The notes under the pieces: generated by a model
What the model saw: the letters and a program-made list of their open reading frames with translations, nothing else
Told to the model about the DNA's origin: nothing
Database searches by the model: none
Source of the DNA: Sciurus carolinensis
Lineage: Eukaryota > Chordata > Mammalia > Rodentia > Sciuridae
NCBI RefSeq assembly: GCF_902686445.1
Contig: NC_062224.1
Location: forward strand, 19,819,123 to 19,883,122
Direction of reading: 5' to 3'
DNA: 64,000 nt
Program-made: the position numbers and the translations under genes
Part shown: positions 10,560 to 21,414 of the stretch, piece by piece
Layout of the letters: every line of letters begins with the position of its first letter
How positions within the stretch are numbered: the stretch's first letter is position 1

Positions 10560-11215
10560 TTGGGCCGTGCAGGTCCTGGCTGTTCCTGCCAACCTTGCCA
10601 GCCTCTGCTTTCAGCCTCCTTTGTCAGGTCCTCCTCATTCCCTCTGTCCTCCTCGTTTCTTTTCTGGCCTCTACACTGGAGCCCTAGGTGGTCTCATGCT
10701 GACTCATGACTTTACATACTAGACATTTGCTGCCAGCTCCCCTGGTGTATCATTAGCATGAACATCTGCTTCATATGTCCAACTATTTACTCCTCACCAC
10801 CCTCGCTCCCACCCCAACCTTTGCCTCATGGATTTTATCTCCTTTAACACTCTGCTCACATGGTCCTCCCCACTGTTCCTTGAACACTGAAAGCATGCAC
10901 TCCGCATATGCTCTGCTCTCTGCCTGGAACACCTGTTCCCCACTTACCTGAAGAGCAGCTTTCTCTCTGCCTTCTGTGCTTACGTGATCCTTCCCTGACC
11001 GAGTTCAAAATCAGTTCTTTCCCTGCATCCATCTCTACCCTCCCCTGTTTATCTTCTCTTCCCACTTATCAACTAGACTATAAGCCTCATGAGGGCAGGG
11101 ATCTGGCTGCTTTTGTTTACTGTTGTATTCCCAGAAAATAGAACAGTGTAGATATACAATGTAGATATATGATAGGCACTGAGTGAATATTTGTTAAATG
11201 AATTGATAAATTAAA
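10560..11215 (+). mobile_element. L2 LINE 3' relic
   Basis: Contains CTGTTCCTTGAACACTGAAAGC, GCTCTCTGCCTGGAACACC, CCTTCCCTGACC, ATAAGCCTCATGAGGGCAGG and a terminal GTGAATATTTGTTAAATGAA. These are successive blocks of the L2 3' end. Open frames here on both strands are incidental. Confidence 0.75.
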
Positions 11216-11235
11216 ACATTAAAATGTAATACATT

Positions 11236-11370
11236 CACTTAGGGTCCATGAGGGCAGGGGTCAAGGCTGCCTTATTCACCTTTGTGATTCCATGGTGAAA
11301 TGCAGTGCCTACCTTGGTCATGGAAGACTTTCAAAAGTATCTGCTGATATCTGCTGAATAAGCTAACAAG
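11236..11370 (+). mobile_element. Second L2 3'-end fragment
   Basis: CCATGAGGGCAGGGGTCAAGG followed by a degraded repeat of the L2 terminal block. It directly follows a first L2 3' end, so it is a separate fragment or a duplicated end. Confidence 0.5.
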
Positions 11371-11390
11371 GAGAGAAGTAGAGAAGGAAT

Positions 11391-11446
<56 letters not shown>
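11391..11446. repeat. (GA)n microsatellite
   Basis: Uninterrupted AG dinucleotides for more than 45 bp after a GAAGAGAG lead-in. Confidence 0.97.
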
Positions 11447-11447
<1 letters not shown>

Positions 11448-11479
11448 TTTAAAAACAGAGAATGGTTTACAACCATCAT

Positions 11480-12190
11480 GGTTGGTGGCAGTAATAAGGA
11501 ATGGATGTTAATACCATTGGGTGGAAGATGCTGGAGAACATGATGTTCTTTCTGTGTGTTTCATCCACTCTGCTACAGAGTCAAGCTATAGGATTGGTAG
11601 AAAGTGAGATGGCTGAATAAGACCCCAAATGCTCAACAGACTCTGAAGTAAAACTGTACAAAACACAATACTTATCACTTATCAGGGAAATATTTTAAAT
11701 GAAAAAGTCTGGTAGACACAACTTAATGAAATGATCAAACTCAGGGTCACTATCAGTGGGATAATATGACATCATGTGCCCCTGATGCACCTGATGTCCA
11801 GGGCCAGGCAGCACCTCTAGAAGACACTGCCAGTTCCAGTCAAGAGGGATGCAGAGGAAAAATTCGAATGGAAGGACATTCTTCAAAACAAAACAACTGT
11901 TCTAGATTCTCCAAATTAAAAAAAAAAAAAAAGAAATTATTGGAATATTTGAAAAGTTAGAATATAGCCTATGTGTCAGAAAAAAAGGAATAGTTAAAAT
12001 TTCATGAGTGTGATAATTGTATTGTAGTAATTGTATTCTGAATGTTTTTGTTCTTCAGAGATGAGTGGTGGGAAAAACAGGGTAAATGTGGCAAAATGTG
12101 AATAATGAGTGAATTTAGGTGGAAGGTGGTCATTGAACTGGTCTTTTTTTAAGATTAGAAACTTTTCAAAATAAAAAAAAATTAGTGGAA
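11480..12190 (+). mobile_element. L1M-type LINE 3' UTR relic
   Basis: Contains TTGTTCTTCAGAGATGAGTG, GTGGCAAAATGTGAATAATG, GTGAATTTAGGTGGAAGGTG and the terminal TTTTCAAAATAAAAAAAAA. These are landmarks of old mammalian L1M/L1ME 3' ends. The 5' part is less certain. Confidence 0.6.
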
Positions 12191-12289
12191 AAAAGAACCA
12201 AGGTGAATAGATCTTTGTTAAACAAAATGAAAGGAGAAGGAAGAGGAGAAAAATGAAAAGTAGGGGTAAAGAAGATGTAAATGAAAAAT

Positions 12290-12475
12290 AGTCTATTCCA
12301 TATACTTGTATGTTATCTCATCTAATTTTCATAAAAGCCTTGTGGAAATAGATAATATCACTTCCATTTTCTTAGATAAGGAATGTGTGGTCAGGAGTTT
12401 GAGTGACATGCTCAATATCACACAATTAAGATGTGGTTGGATGAGATTCAAACCCACGTCTGGACTCTCTGATGC
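12290..12475 (-). mobile_element. MIR SINE relic, antisense
   Basis: Reads as antisense MIR: CTCATCTAATTTTCATAAAAGCC, ATTTTCTTAGATAAGGAA and GATTCAAACCCACGTCTGG. Confidence 0.65.
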
Positions 12476-12799
12476 CATTGCTCCTGCTTTCCTCAAACTA
12501 TACCATGTAGATAATGACTTACAGCAAGAGAAAAACAAGAGAAAACACAGGTGGAATGTATCCTTAGATACGCACAACACTTTGCTGAGACATCACACAT
12601 ATTCAAACACACACAAAGGCAAAGGAAGGGGAAAGACCAAGGCACAGAGTCACACAGAAGGCAAACAGAAACAGAATTTCATGGAGCCATGTTTCCATCT
12701 CAAAGATGAGCTTTCACATCACTATTTCTAGAAATTTCTAAAACAACATTATGATTTGTAGTCATGATGGTGGATGTTACATGCTAGTACTTTTCCTCT
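12476..12799. other. Unassigned sequence
   Basis: A 141-codon plus-strand frame (12306-12731) spans the MIR relic and this stretch. It is composed of repeat-derived and Lys/His-rich sequence without a domain. Confidence 0.4.
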
Positions 12800-12882
12800 A
12801 TGACAGATAACACTAACGTCTTTTCTTTATAAGTACTTAGTCTCAGGTATTTTGTTACAGCAACTGAAAATGGACTAGTACA
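12800..12882 (+). mobile_element. MaLR LTR 3'-end fragment
   Basis: TTAGTCTCAGGTATTTTGTTACAGCAACTGAAAATGGACTAGTAC matches the last part of MST/MLT-type LTRs (CAGGTATTCTTTATAGCAACGCAAAACGGACTAA). Confidence 0.6.
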
Positions 12883-13573
12883 AAGAAGAAGGAGGTTAAA
12901 ACAGTTTGGACTTGATTTTTAGTTTTGCTTTGGCAGGGAAGATGAATGTTTTCTAGTGTAAGAAAGATTTCCCTATGTGAGTAGTAAATAGCTAAGCTTG
13001 GGAATATTAGTGTCAAATGGCTTTTTTAATTTCCAGGATTATAAAAGGAATATTTTCTAAAGATTCCTAACAATTGAGAGTCACAGTCTTGTCCATTTTT
13101 GGAGTAATGAAAACTGGGCATGCCCACCAAGGTTAGAGAATCAGCACTAGGCAGAATACATTTTTCAAACTTTGCTAGAAAGCAGTATATGGCCACCAAA
13201 GAGCCAAAACTATCACTGTAGACAGTTAATGAATGCCTGAATTTATCACAATACTACTCTAGGACTGATGGTTAGTTTTACGAATTATTTTAAATTGCAA
13301 AACAAATTCAAAGGTCGTTACAGAATAGCAAAGAAACACTAAAACCAAAAGGAAAAATAAGGACAACATATTTCCTTTATTCAAGACATGTGTTTTTATA
13401 TTTTAAAGCTTCTGAAATCAGGATGATTCATATTGTAGAAAATTTGTCTACCATGAGCATGAGTAATCTATGATATAGTTTTTCCCAATTACTTGTGTAG
13501 GAACTGAGTGGAGCAGAATAGGTGTCTATTCTTCTAATTGTAATTCAGATGAGTTATCTGCATTGGCATTTGT
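12883..13573. other. Unassigned sequence
   Basis: AT-rich, with no feature recognised apart from scattered A-rich runs. Confidence 0.4.
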
Positions 13574-13960
13574 ATTAGTCTGCTTTCTGTTATTGTGACA
13601 AAATATCCAAGATGATCAACTTAATAAGGCAGAAGGTTTACTTTGCCTCATGGTTGTGGATCACTGTTGCCTGGCCTTGTTGCTTTCAGTCTGTGGAGGC
13701 ACAGTATACCATGGAGGGAGGGAGCTTATAGCAGCTGAGGTCTATTCATTGGATGGCAGCTGGAAGCAAAGAGAGATAGGAAAGGGCATGCTCTGCTTGC
13801 CTTAGGATCTTTACTTTTTTAATATGACATACTTTAAAATACTAAGAAGAAAGGATATGTGATTCCACCATTAACAGTATACTCTTACTTCTTAAAATCT
13901 CTCTGAACATTTAATGCAGCATCCCTAAACCTCCAAAAGAAAGTGTTAATGAATGAATGA
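13574..13960 (-). mobile_element. MaLR LTR, antisense
   Basis: Starts TTGTATTAGTCTGCTTTCTGTTATTGTGACAAAATA, the antisense MaLR LTR 3' end, followed by AGGTTTACTTTGCCTCATGG and GCCTGGCCTTGTTGCTTTCAG. The distal part is diverged and the boundary is approximate. A GAAT microsatellite (about 13947-13966) closes it. Confidence 0.6.
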
Positions 13961-14096
13961 ATGAAATATAGTATCAAGGGTGAGTGGTCCTCACGATGAG
14001 AACTCAAAACCGACCTTTGGTTTTAAGCACACAGATAACTTCCCTGGTTATCTGAGGAGGGCGTTCAGGGTGGAAGCTGAGCACCCTCAGAAGCAT

Positions 14097-14181
14097 GGGC
14101 TGGGGATGTAGCTTAGTGGCACAGCGTGTGCTTGGTATCTCTGTGGTCCTGGTTTTGATCCCCAGAACTGCAAATTTAAAA
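14097..14181 (+). mobile_element. ID SINE
   Basis: GGGCTGGGGATGTAGCTTAG, GTGGCACAGCGTGTGCTTGG, then a degraded B box GGTCCTGGTTTTGATCCCCAG and an A-rich end. Confidence 0.92.
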
Positions 14182-14769
14182 AAATGAGTAGGAAATAGAG
14201 ACAATAACACTGACAACTTTCTGAGAAGGTAGGGGCCGTAGCGTCCAGGGCAATTGTAAAATGCTTTCCTCCCCTCTCCTCTCTCTCATTTGGAATTCTT
14301 CCAGAGTCACTTTCCTTGCTCCAAGCATCTTTCATGTGGACGCGCTACACTATAATGTAATCAGTTCTCTATTGCTGGAAATGTGTAGCTTGCTGTTCTT
14401 TTCAAGATAGTGTGATCTCAGCCAGACATCTTCATCTGCAGAAAATTTATATGCAGTAGGGCTTTAGGATAAAGCTGAAAATGTGCACCTTCTCTTGCCT
14501 TTCTGGGGGGGAGAGGGATTTTCTGTGCTTTTGTTTTGTCAACATCCTGCACCTGGCACTGCAAACCCCAAAGGACTGTGGCTGTTGGTCAAGATAACAG
14601 TCAAGTGTGGTAAACTCTGAGTTAATGTGCTGGGCCCTTTATTTCTCTGTATCTGAAAGTATGTATGTATGGCCACTTCTGTGACTGCTGGTTGTCCAAA
14701 ATATATTAGGGTAATACATGCCATGGAAAAAGACAAGCTAGATTTCTTTTCTTTTCTTTCTTTCCTTTA
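14182..14769. other. Unassigned sequence
   Basis: Short frames only. Nothing recognised on either strand. Confidence 0.4.
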
Positions 14770-14829
14770 TTGGAAATGCTGGTGCTGGGGAAGAGCTCTA
14801 CCACTGAGTCACATCCTCTCTTCCCCAGT
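14770..14829 (-). mobile_element. Partial ID SINE, antisense
   Basis: Only the 5' half of the ID core is left, read antisense: GAGCTCTACCACTGAGTCACATCC. Confidence 0.65.
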
Positions 14830-14940
14830 TTTAATTCCTTTCATGAGTTTCTTAGTAAATATTCTCTCTTCTTCTTCTTCAAATACACTACTGACGATAC
14901 TTTTACTTTCTTATTTTGAAGGAAGATGGGAATTGAATCT

Positions 14941-15335
14941 TTTTTTTTTTAATTGTAAACAAATGGGATACATGTTGTTTCTGTTTGTACATGGCATAAA
15001 GGCATACCATTTGTGTAATCATAAATTTACATAGGGTAATGTTGTTTGATTCATTCTGTTATTTTTCCCCTTCCCCCCCACCCCTCCCACCCCTCTTTTC
15101 CCTCTATATAGTCCTTCCTTCCTCCATTCTTGCCCCCCTCCCTAACCCTAACTCTAACCCTAACACTAACCCCTCCCACCCCCCATTATGTGTCATCATC
15201 CACTTATTAGCGATATCATTCGTCCTTTGGTTTTTTGAGATTGGCTTATCTCACTTAGCATGATATTCTCCAATTTCATCCATTTGCCTGCAAATGCCAT
15301 AAATTTATCATTCTTTATGGCTGAGTAAATCTTTA
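14941..15335 (-). mobile_element. 5'-truncated young L1 (3' end only), antisense
   Basis: A poly-T run starts the element. Then comes the reverse complement of the L1 3' UTR at 59552-59930, near identical block for block (AATTGTAAACAAATGGGATA, CATTTGTGTAATCATAAATT), and finally the end of ORF2 (TTTATGGCTGAGTAAA). The C-rich tract at about 15068-15183 is the antisense of the L1 G-rich tract and includes CCCTAA hexamers. Too short to encode anything. Confidence 0.93.
15140..15169 (-). repeat. Telomere-like hexamers inside L1 3' UTR
   Basis: Read on the minus strand the five hexamers are TTAGTG, TTAGGG, TTAGAG, TTAGGG, TTAGGG. The same variant order occurs in the L1 copy at 59704-59727, so this belongs to the L1 subfamily and is not an independent telomere insertion. 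Confidence 0.95.
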
Positions 15336-15562
15336 CTCCTCCATATTCTAGGTGATTCACTCCTTAAAATAAAACAATATGAAATATTTCTTCTCCTACC
15401 TTGCCTCCCATAAATTTTCCAAGGTACAATGTGAGGACTTCTATCTTGTACACATTTCATTTGTGATACGTGGACCCATCTAGGTGGGTGGGCCACACTC
15501 TAAGGGACCACTGAGCCCCATGGGGCGGAGCAGACCCTTTGCCAGAGTCAAGAATAGAGTTC

Positions 15563-15735
15563 AAAACCCAGCGCTGCCACTGGTTGGCTGTGTAACTCTG
15601 GGCAAACTACTTAATCTCTCAATGTTTTAGTGTTCTCATCTTTAAGAAAGGTGTGATAATAGGTTATTTCATGGGGTTAAAGTGAGAATTCTACAAATTA
15701 GCACATCTTTGTGAAGCACTTAAGACAGGACCTGC
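15563..15735 (+). mobile_element. MIR SINE
   Basis: Well preserved: GGCTGTGTAACTCTGGGCAA, ACTACTTAATCTCTCAATG, GTTAAAGTGAGAATTC and CACTTAAGACAGGACCTGCC follow the MIR consensus from core to tail. Confidence 0.85.
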
Positions 15736-15975
15736 CTTAGATAGGAGACCTCAGGAAATGCTGCTCTTAAGGCCATCAAGTCATTGAAGCTGCGGTCATC
15801 ATTTAACCTCCCTGGATGCCTGGAAAGCTGATGTGCACAGTTACAGGCTGAGGTCAGTGACTTAGGAGAAGAGGAACATGGTGACCACAGCGTGGCACAT
15901 TAGAGTCAGTCTCCTGACGCACCACCTGCCCCTCCCTCCACCAAGGAAATCACCCATCCCCACAGTTGTAGTTGG

Positions 15976-16149
15976 TTGTGGTTGGTGGGGTGGGGAGGTC
16001 ATGAGTTAAAAACAAAGAGAGAGGATTAAAAAAAAGAAGAAGAATAAAAGAAGGACTACATCTTGTGGTTGGTGGGGTGGGGAGGTCATGAGTTAAAAAC
16101 AAAGAGAGAGGATTAAAAAAAAGAAGAAGAATAAAAGAAGGACTACATC
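15976..16149. repeat. Perfect 87-bp tandem duplication
   Basis: Unit 15976-16062 is repeated without a mismatch at 16063-16149. The unit runs from TTGTGGTTGGTGGGGTGGGG through a purine-rich GAAGAAGAATAAAAGAAGG tract to GACTACATC. Perfect identity implies a very recent duplication, a polymorphism or an assembly join. Confidence 0.97.
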
Positions 16150-16969
16150 TTTTGAGACCCTAAAGGAAACCAAGAACACAGATCTCTGCTCTGTGGTTTA
16201 TGTTGGAACTGCCTAGATTAACAGCTAGGCTCACACCAGATGCACAACAGTCAAGAGGAAGGCAGGGGCTGCCGGTTCAGGAAGGGTAAAAGTTAAACAG
16301 CCACAGGAGCAACATGTGGCCTACGGGTGGAACCAGCCCTGCAGCTGAGAGCCACAGCAGGTGCTGTGGGAAGGATTATCATCCCTCCTGCACAGGACAG
16401 TCACATGGGAAAACTCTCCGGAGATGCACCCAGGACTCTGAGGAGGAGCAGAGAAAGCCTGGGAGCTGGGTGTGTGGTGAGGCCATTAAGCGTGCCTGGA
16501 GCAGGGGCTGTTACTTACTTACTGTTAAAATAACAGTATTTCCCAGTGATACTTTAGGTCCCTAGGATCTAGAGAAATGGCATGCTTGAACACATATGCA
16601 TAACAATCACTTGTTTATTTTCACTTAAACTATTTTATCTGTGCAGTGATGGGTCAGAATTTCAGACCATGATTTTTCATTTCTGAATTTACTTATTCAT
16701 TAGCTCAGGAAGCATTCATGGAGTAGAATCTCTCTGCCAGGAAATTGCTAGACTCTAGGACTTGAATAAAGTTGAAAGTCTAAAGAGGATAAAAAGCACA
16801 AAATAACTTAGCACTAAACAACAATAATATAAAAGGCATAAAAAAATAATAAGGGACCATAGAATGGAGACCACTAATTCTTTTTGGGTGAGGACTTGTT
16901 CCTGGCAGCCTGAGAGATGGGTAGATGATAAAGCTGTTAGGATCATGTGCAAGGATTTTGGATCCTGGA
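16150..16969. other. Unassigned sequence
   Basis: The GC-richer 16190-16530 part carries two overlapping plus-strand frames (near 16314-16565) in different phases, with no domain. I see no splice-flanked exon. Confidence 0.35.
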
Positions 16970-17110
16970 AGACCTGAGTTCTTTACTGGTATAATTACTA
17001 TGTAATATTGGGAAACTTAGACTTTATTATAGAGTCTTGATATCTTCATCAATAAAATGAGAATATTTCACTATAAAATGAGGGTATTTCCTTGTTAAAT
17101 GCTCAGAAAG
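16970..17110 (+). mobile_element. MIR SINE relic
   Basis: GACCTGAGTTCTTTACTGGT, ATGTAATATTGGGAAACTTAG and TCTTCATCAATAAAATGAGAAT retain the MIR core order. Highly diverged. Confidence 0.5.
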
Positions 17111-17264
17111 TGGTAACAATGGTTTCTATAATTATTGCTGTTGTCCTACAGTTAGTAAATGAATCTTATAAAGACAGTACCAACACTTGAAAGTACATGT
17201 GGGTTCATCAGGGTAATTAATCTACTGAGGTCAAAGCTTTGGGTTGGGTTTTGCATTTTCCCCA

Positions 17265-17422
17265 CAACCTTGCAGCATCAGCATAATCCAGACACTGAAA
17301 ATGAAAATTCTTGGGCCCTACCCAAGAATCAGAAACCCAGGGGTGGGGGAACTGATAATCTGTGTTTTAACAAAACCTCCACGTGATTCTCTTGCATGCT
17401 AAGACTTGAGAATCACTGTTCG
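17265..17422 (+). mobile_element. MER5A-like hAT-Charlie relic
   Basis: GCAGCATCAGCATAATCC, TTCTTGGGCCCTACCCAAGAATCAGAAACCCAGGGGTGG and GTGATTCTCTTGCATG...TTGAGAATCACTG correspond to MER5A, with its terminal GAGAATCACTG inverted-repeat end. Confidence 0.7.
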
Positions 17423-17819
17423 ACAGGTAGATGGCACAATTTAGGGAAAAAAAAAAAAAAAGGTAAAGCACAGAATGTGAAGAGATTAAGAGAACCAAAA
17501 ACTTTAGTCAAGACAAAAATCTTTTCTGTTTTATGTCCAGCACAAGGGAAGAAGGCAGCCCTTATAACCTCTGTCGTTGCGATGTTGAACACACATTAGA
17601 AACCATCATGCATTTTTATTGTTTATAAGTACAGAACGGAAAAGAATCTGGCGTTAACCTATGTATTGGGAAACCAGGCTCCTTCTTACCATGAATGTTC
17701 CTGCACTGGGCACCTGCACAACCTCTGGAAGCAAGTATTCACTCAATTCCTATTGAATGACCAAGCACTTGCTTTATTCTTATAGAGGCACATTCACTAT
17801 ATAATGGTAATGATAGTTG
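17423..17819. other. Unassigned sequence
   Basis: Contains a 17-A run at about 17446-17461 and otherwise nothing recognised. Confidence 0.4.
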
Positions 17820-18295
17820 GTGGTTTTAAACTGGGCCCCCCATTCTTTAACACTTATTAACAAGTGGGGTCTATGTCCTACTACTTTGAATCTGAGCAGG
17901 TTTGTGACTGCTGAGATGGATGCAGTATGACAGAAGTGACATTATGTGACTATGGAGGGTAGGGCAGTAAGGGCATCCATCTCTTAGAAGCTCAGGTCAC
18001 TTACAGGGGCTGTAAAAAGGGCTCTGGTCACCAATCTCAGTCTAGCTCAGCCCAGTCCAGGGGCCAGGTTCAACAACCTCCAGATAAATCCAATTTCTTA
18101 CTGTCTGAGTTACCCCTGGCTGTTTGTTTTTCCAACCAAGGAGGTCAAAGATATCAGAGAACTGAGACAAGGTAGCCCTGCTGTAGCTCATCTGAATTTC
18201 TGACCCACAGAATCAGTGACTGTCATAAAATGATTTGTTTCACACCATTGAGTTCAGGGTAGTTTGTTATGCAGCAATAGAGAAATGAAACAAAT
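17820..18295 (+). mobile_element. MLT1-type MaLR LTR
   Basis: GACAGAAGTGACATTATGTGAC, TCTGACCCACAGAATCAGTGAC and the end GGTAGTTTGTTATGCAGCAATAGAGAA...GAAAC are MLT-type LTR landmarks. Old and non-coding. Confidence 0.7.
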
Positions 18296-18339
18296 AATCC
18301 TACACCACTTCCAGAGCCTCTGCTATGCATCTGACACTA

Positions 18340-18470
18340 TGCTATGCTGTATGTGCTGTGGTTTTCATCCTTCCCACAGATCTGTGAAATATTTATCCCT
18401 GTTTTGCAAATGAAGAAATGAAGGCTTGGAAAAGATTGGTATCAATCAAGGGCATGTGTCTGGTAAACAA
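18340..18470 (-). mobile_element. MIR SINE relic, antisense
   Basis: CACAGATCTGTGAAATATTTATCCCTGTTTTGCAAATGAAGAAATGAAGGC is the antisense MIR core. Confidence 0.6.
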
Positions 18471-18612
18471 CCTCTTTATATCAAAATTCAGGGCATAAAA
18501 ATACAAAAGTGTCAGTCTTTAGCAGAATAAACATAAAAATTAGGAAATGGCAAACATTACAAGTTATTAATGACGTTATTATATTGTCTTTTCTTTAAAA
18601 ATATTCATGCCT

Positions 18613-18830
18613 AGTTGGGAATGGCAGTGCATGCCTGTAAACTCAGCAGCTTGGGAGGCTAAAGCAGGAGGATTGCAAGTTCAAAGCCTGCCTCAACAAT
18701 TTAGTGAGGCCCTAATCCACTTAGTGAGACTCTGTCTCAAAATAAAAAAAAATTTTAAAAAGGGCTGGGGACGTGCCTTAGTGATTAAGCACTCCTGGGT
18801 TCAATCACCAGTACCCGCCCCCCAAAAAAA
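18613..18830 (+). mobile_element. B1-dID composite SINE with 10-bp target duplication
   Basis: B1 half GGCAGTGCATGCCTGTAAAC...GGGAGGCTAAAGCAGGAGGA, ID half GGGCTGGGGACGTGCCTTAG...TGGGTTCAATCACCAG. ATTCATGCCT occurs at 18603-18612 and again at 18831-18840 directly after the A-rich tail, marking the target-site duplication. Confidence 0.95.
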
Positions 18831-18840
18831 ATTCATGCCT

Positions 18841-20556
18841 TTTCTATGAAGAATGGGTATCTATGCATTAAGAGGTGTAAAACCCAGTAACTTATTGCTA
18901 ATTATATTTTGTAATTGCATTATTGTAATATATAATACATAATGTCAATATTAGTAACCAATTTGATTTAATTTCCTTTGCCATAATTGTGAGATGTTTG
19001 TCATGAAAAAATGCAGAAATTTATGTCCTTGAATAGACCATTTGGTCAGCAATTTACCTGCCTGAAGTGTCACTAACAGAAAACTAGCTAAGGTCTGAGC
19101 ATGTTTATGAAGCAAAGAAATGTGCTTATCAGTTCAGTGGACATCTGATAACAATTAACAGCTCTACATGAGTTTCTTCAATTTCTTTGTGAAATATACT
19201 TACAATTTCCCATGACTATTTTTGTATATGGAAAATGAAAGACTTTCAATTTAGTTATATTGTTCTACAGGGTCTACTTGGGATCACACCTGGTCTACAG
19301 TACACATTTTTCACTTCTTTCAGAGTTGTGAGGAAACCCAGGTTTGGAGTGGAAATAATGCATTTGCAAACACTGAAGCTTCCAGATTTTTTTAGATCAC
19401 TAAAGCTAATTCTCAATTTCATTCATGTGTCAACAAAATAAAAAGAGTAAATAAGGATCTTGGAATTATCCCTGGTCGCCATCCCAATGGTACTTGTTGG
19501 GTACCTGCTCTACCATCAGAAAATGTAGTAGGTGTGAATGGGATATACAGATGTGTCAACCTTGACACAGAGTGATGCTTGCCTACAGATAGGTACATTT
19601 GAAATTCACTGAGAACTTCTGGTTCTAAATAGTGGGGATGAAAATATGCTTTCTCCTAAAATTCCAATGAAGTGACTCCACAAGAGTCTGGAAAGCAAGG
19701 GAGGTTGGCAACACCAGACAAAAGCTCTTGAGGGATTTCTGGAATCTGTTAAGCCGAAGGGGCTGTATAGATTGAATAACCAGAACTATGGAAATGCAGG
19801 GGTTTAGAGGAGACTTAGAGGGGTTTAGAAGAGGCTTCTAAAGATAAGGGGTTTAGAGGAGGCTTCTAAAGATAAAGTCAAGACAACTCCCAAGCTCAAA
19901 GTCATCAAGAACAGACATCATGGGACACTCAGTTGGAAGAGTAACTATTTAAAAATTTATAGGTCATTTGACTTCTCTGTCACAACAAAGAATAAGCTGT
20001 CTCCAGTGTAAGATCAGCAAGAATCCTTGCCTTACATAACTTGGGAGAAGTGTCTCAAGTTCCTAAAAGGATCTTGAATCCCAAACCAAGTAGGCCAGTA
20101 TCCAGAAAACTTGGGACCACATACCAGATAGGTAGATCCTAATCTGCCTACCATCCAAAAAATCAATCAGAAGAAAATGGGAAATTTAGCACTCCAGTGC
20201 TCAGCTTCCAGTGCTGGTTTTAGCAAATAGTAGTTAAAGAGGACTGAGATTTGTATATCTGATCATTACCCAAACCAAAGAGGAGGTCTGCCTGTCTATA
20301 AACCCCCACCCTCATCTACAAAGCCCTAGATATAGCCAGCCTCCTAGTCAAGAAGGAGGTTGTGATAGCTGCCAAGTAAATCCACACCATCTTCCTATAT
20401 TATTCTAATCCTTGAATTAAAATTATGAAACAACAATCAAAGGGCATGAACTATTTGGGCAAAAATAAGAGCACTGAGATTAAAAACCAAAACACTGACT
20501 CCCAGGAAACAGTTGATGAAAGAAGTGGAAGAGAGATTGCTTAAAAATTCAATTGA
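18841..20556. other. Unassigned sequence (about 1.7 kb)
   Basis: No gene or certain repeat family. It holds the 28-bp direct repeat at 19799-19875. The part from about 19620 to 20550 precedes an old L1 and may be diverged LINE sequence, which I cannot confirm. Confidence 0.35.
19799..19875. repeat. 28-bp tandem direct repeat (2.75 copies)
   Basis: A unit beginning GGGGTTTAGAGGAGGCTTCT and ending AAAGATAA is present at 19820-19847 and 19848-19875 with one difference. A shortened first copy lies at 19799-19819. Confidence 0.9.
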
Positions 20557-20694
20557 GGGCTGGGTTGTGCCTCAGTGGTAGAGCATTTGCCTAGCACGTG
20601 TGAGGCACTGGGCTCGATCCTTATCACCACACAAAAATAAGTACATAAAATAAAGGTATTATGTTCATCTGCAACTGAAAAAAAATTTTTTAAA
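20557..20694 (+). mobile_element. ID SINE with conserved 3' extension
   Basis: GGGCTGGGTTGTGCCTCAGTG, GAGCATTTGCCTAGCACG and GAGGCACTGGGCTCGATCC, then the extension AAATAAAGGTATTATGTTCATC and TGCAACTGAAAA. Shares TTGTG at the A box and GAGGCACTGGG with the copies at 10224, 49056 and 60161. Confidence 0.9.
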
Positions 20695-20759
20695 GTTCTA
20701 ATATATTCAGAGAGATTTAAAATGACATACATCAAGAATAATTAGTCATTAAAAAAGCA

Positions 20760-21115
20760 ACCAGAAAATAAGAAAACGACAATCAATATTACTTGATAAA
20801 CACAGATGCAGAAATCACAAAAAAAATTTGGAAAATTAATTTCAGAAATATATTAAAAATGCATAATAACAAAGAATGTAACAATAACTCATCGTGGGAA
20901 ATACATTAGAGTGATTCACTAAATTAACATATTAAGTGACATAGTATATGATCATTACAATGCATAATGGACAGACAGTTGGTACAATCCAACACCCATT
21001 CCTGATAAAAACTTCTTCTCAAGGTTGAAATTGTTAGTATTTTCCTAACTTGATAAAAGACATCTAATCAAAACAAATGACAACCATAATTCTAATTGTA
21101 ACAGCAAGGGTTTCT
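20760..21115 (+). mobile_element. Old L1 ORF2 relic (reverse-transcriptase part)
   Basis: CACAGATGCAGAAATCACAA, ATAGTATATGATCATTACAATGC, ACAATCCAACACCCATTCCTGATAAAAAC and TAACTTGATAAAAGACATCTA are in L1 ORF2 order. Full of stops and indels; a fossil. Confidence 0.7.
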
Positions 21116-21414
21116 ATGTTAGACAGCGCCAAAGGGGTCCTACCATTATTGCTACTCTTTATTTTTGTTCTGGGAGTCTTTAATAACATTCCAGAAAAAG
21201 ATCTTAAATTTATAAATACTTTATCGCAGGGTTTGGTAAACTTTAAAGAGGTTTGCAGTTCAGATAGTTTTGTTCAAATTACTTGAGAATGTTTTTATGG
21301 GGAAAAGCTGTCCTAGATAATATGTAAACAAATAAGCATGGCTAGTATCAATAAAACTTTATTTACAAAAGCAGTCACAGTGAATTTGGCCCATGCATGG
21401 GTTCTGGGAAAAAG
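21116..21414. mobile_element. Probable DNA-transposon relic inserted in the L1
   Basis: Interrupts the L1. GGTTTGGTAAACTTTAAAGAGG and CAATAAAACTTTATTTACAAAAGCAGTCACAGTGAATTTGGCCCATG resemble the ends of hAT-type MER elements (TTTACAAAAACAGG...GATTTGGCCC). Family is uncertain. Confidence 0.4.

Noticed and set aside
12306..12731. 141-codon plus-strand frame
   Set aside because: Its first part translates an antisense MIR; the remainder is low-complexity Lys/His-rich.
15140..15169. Chromosome-fusion or interstitial telomere site
   Set aside because: The same hexamers with the same variants occur in another L1 3' UTR, so they travelled with the L1.
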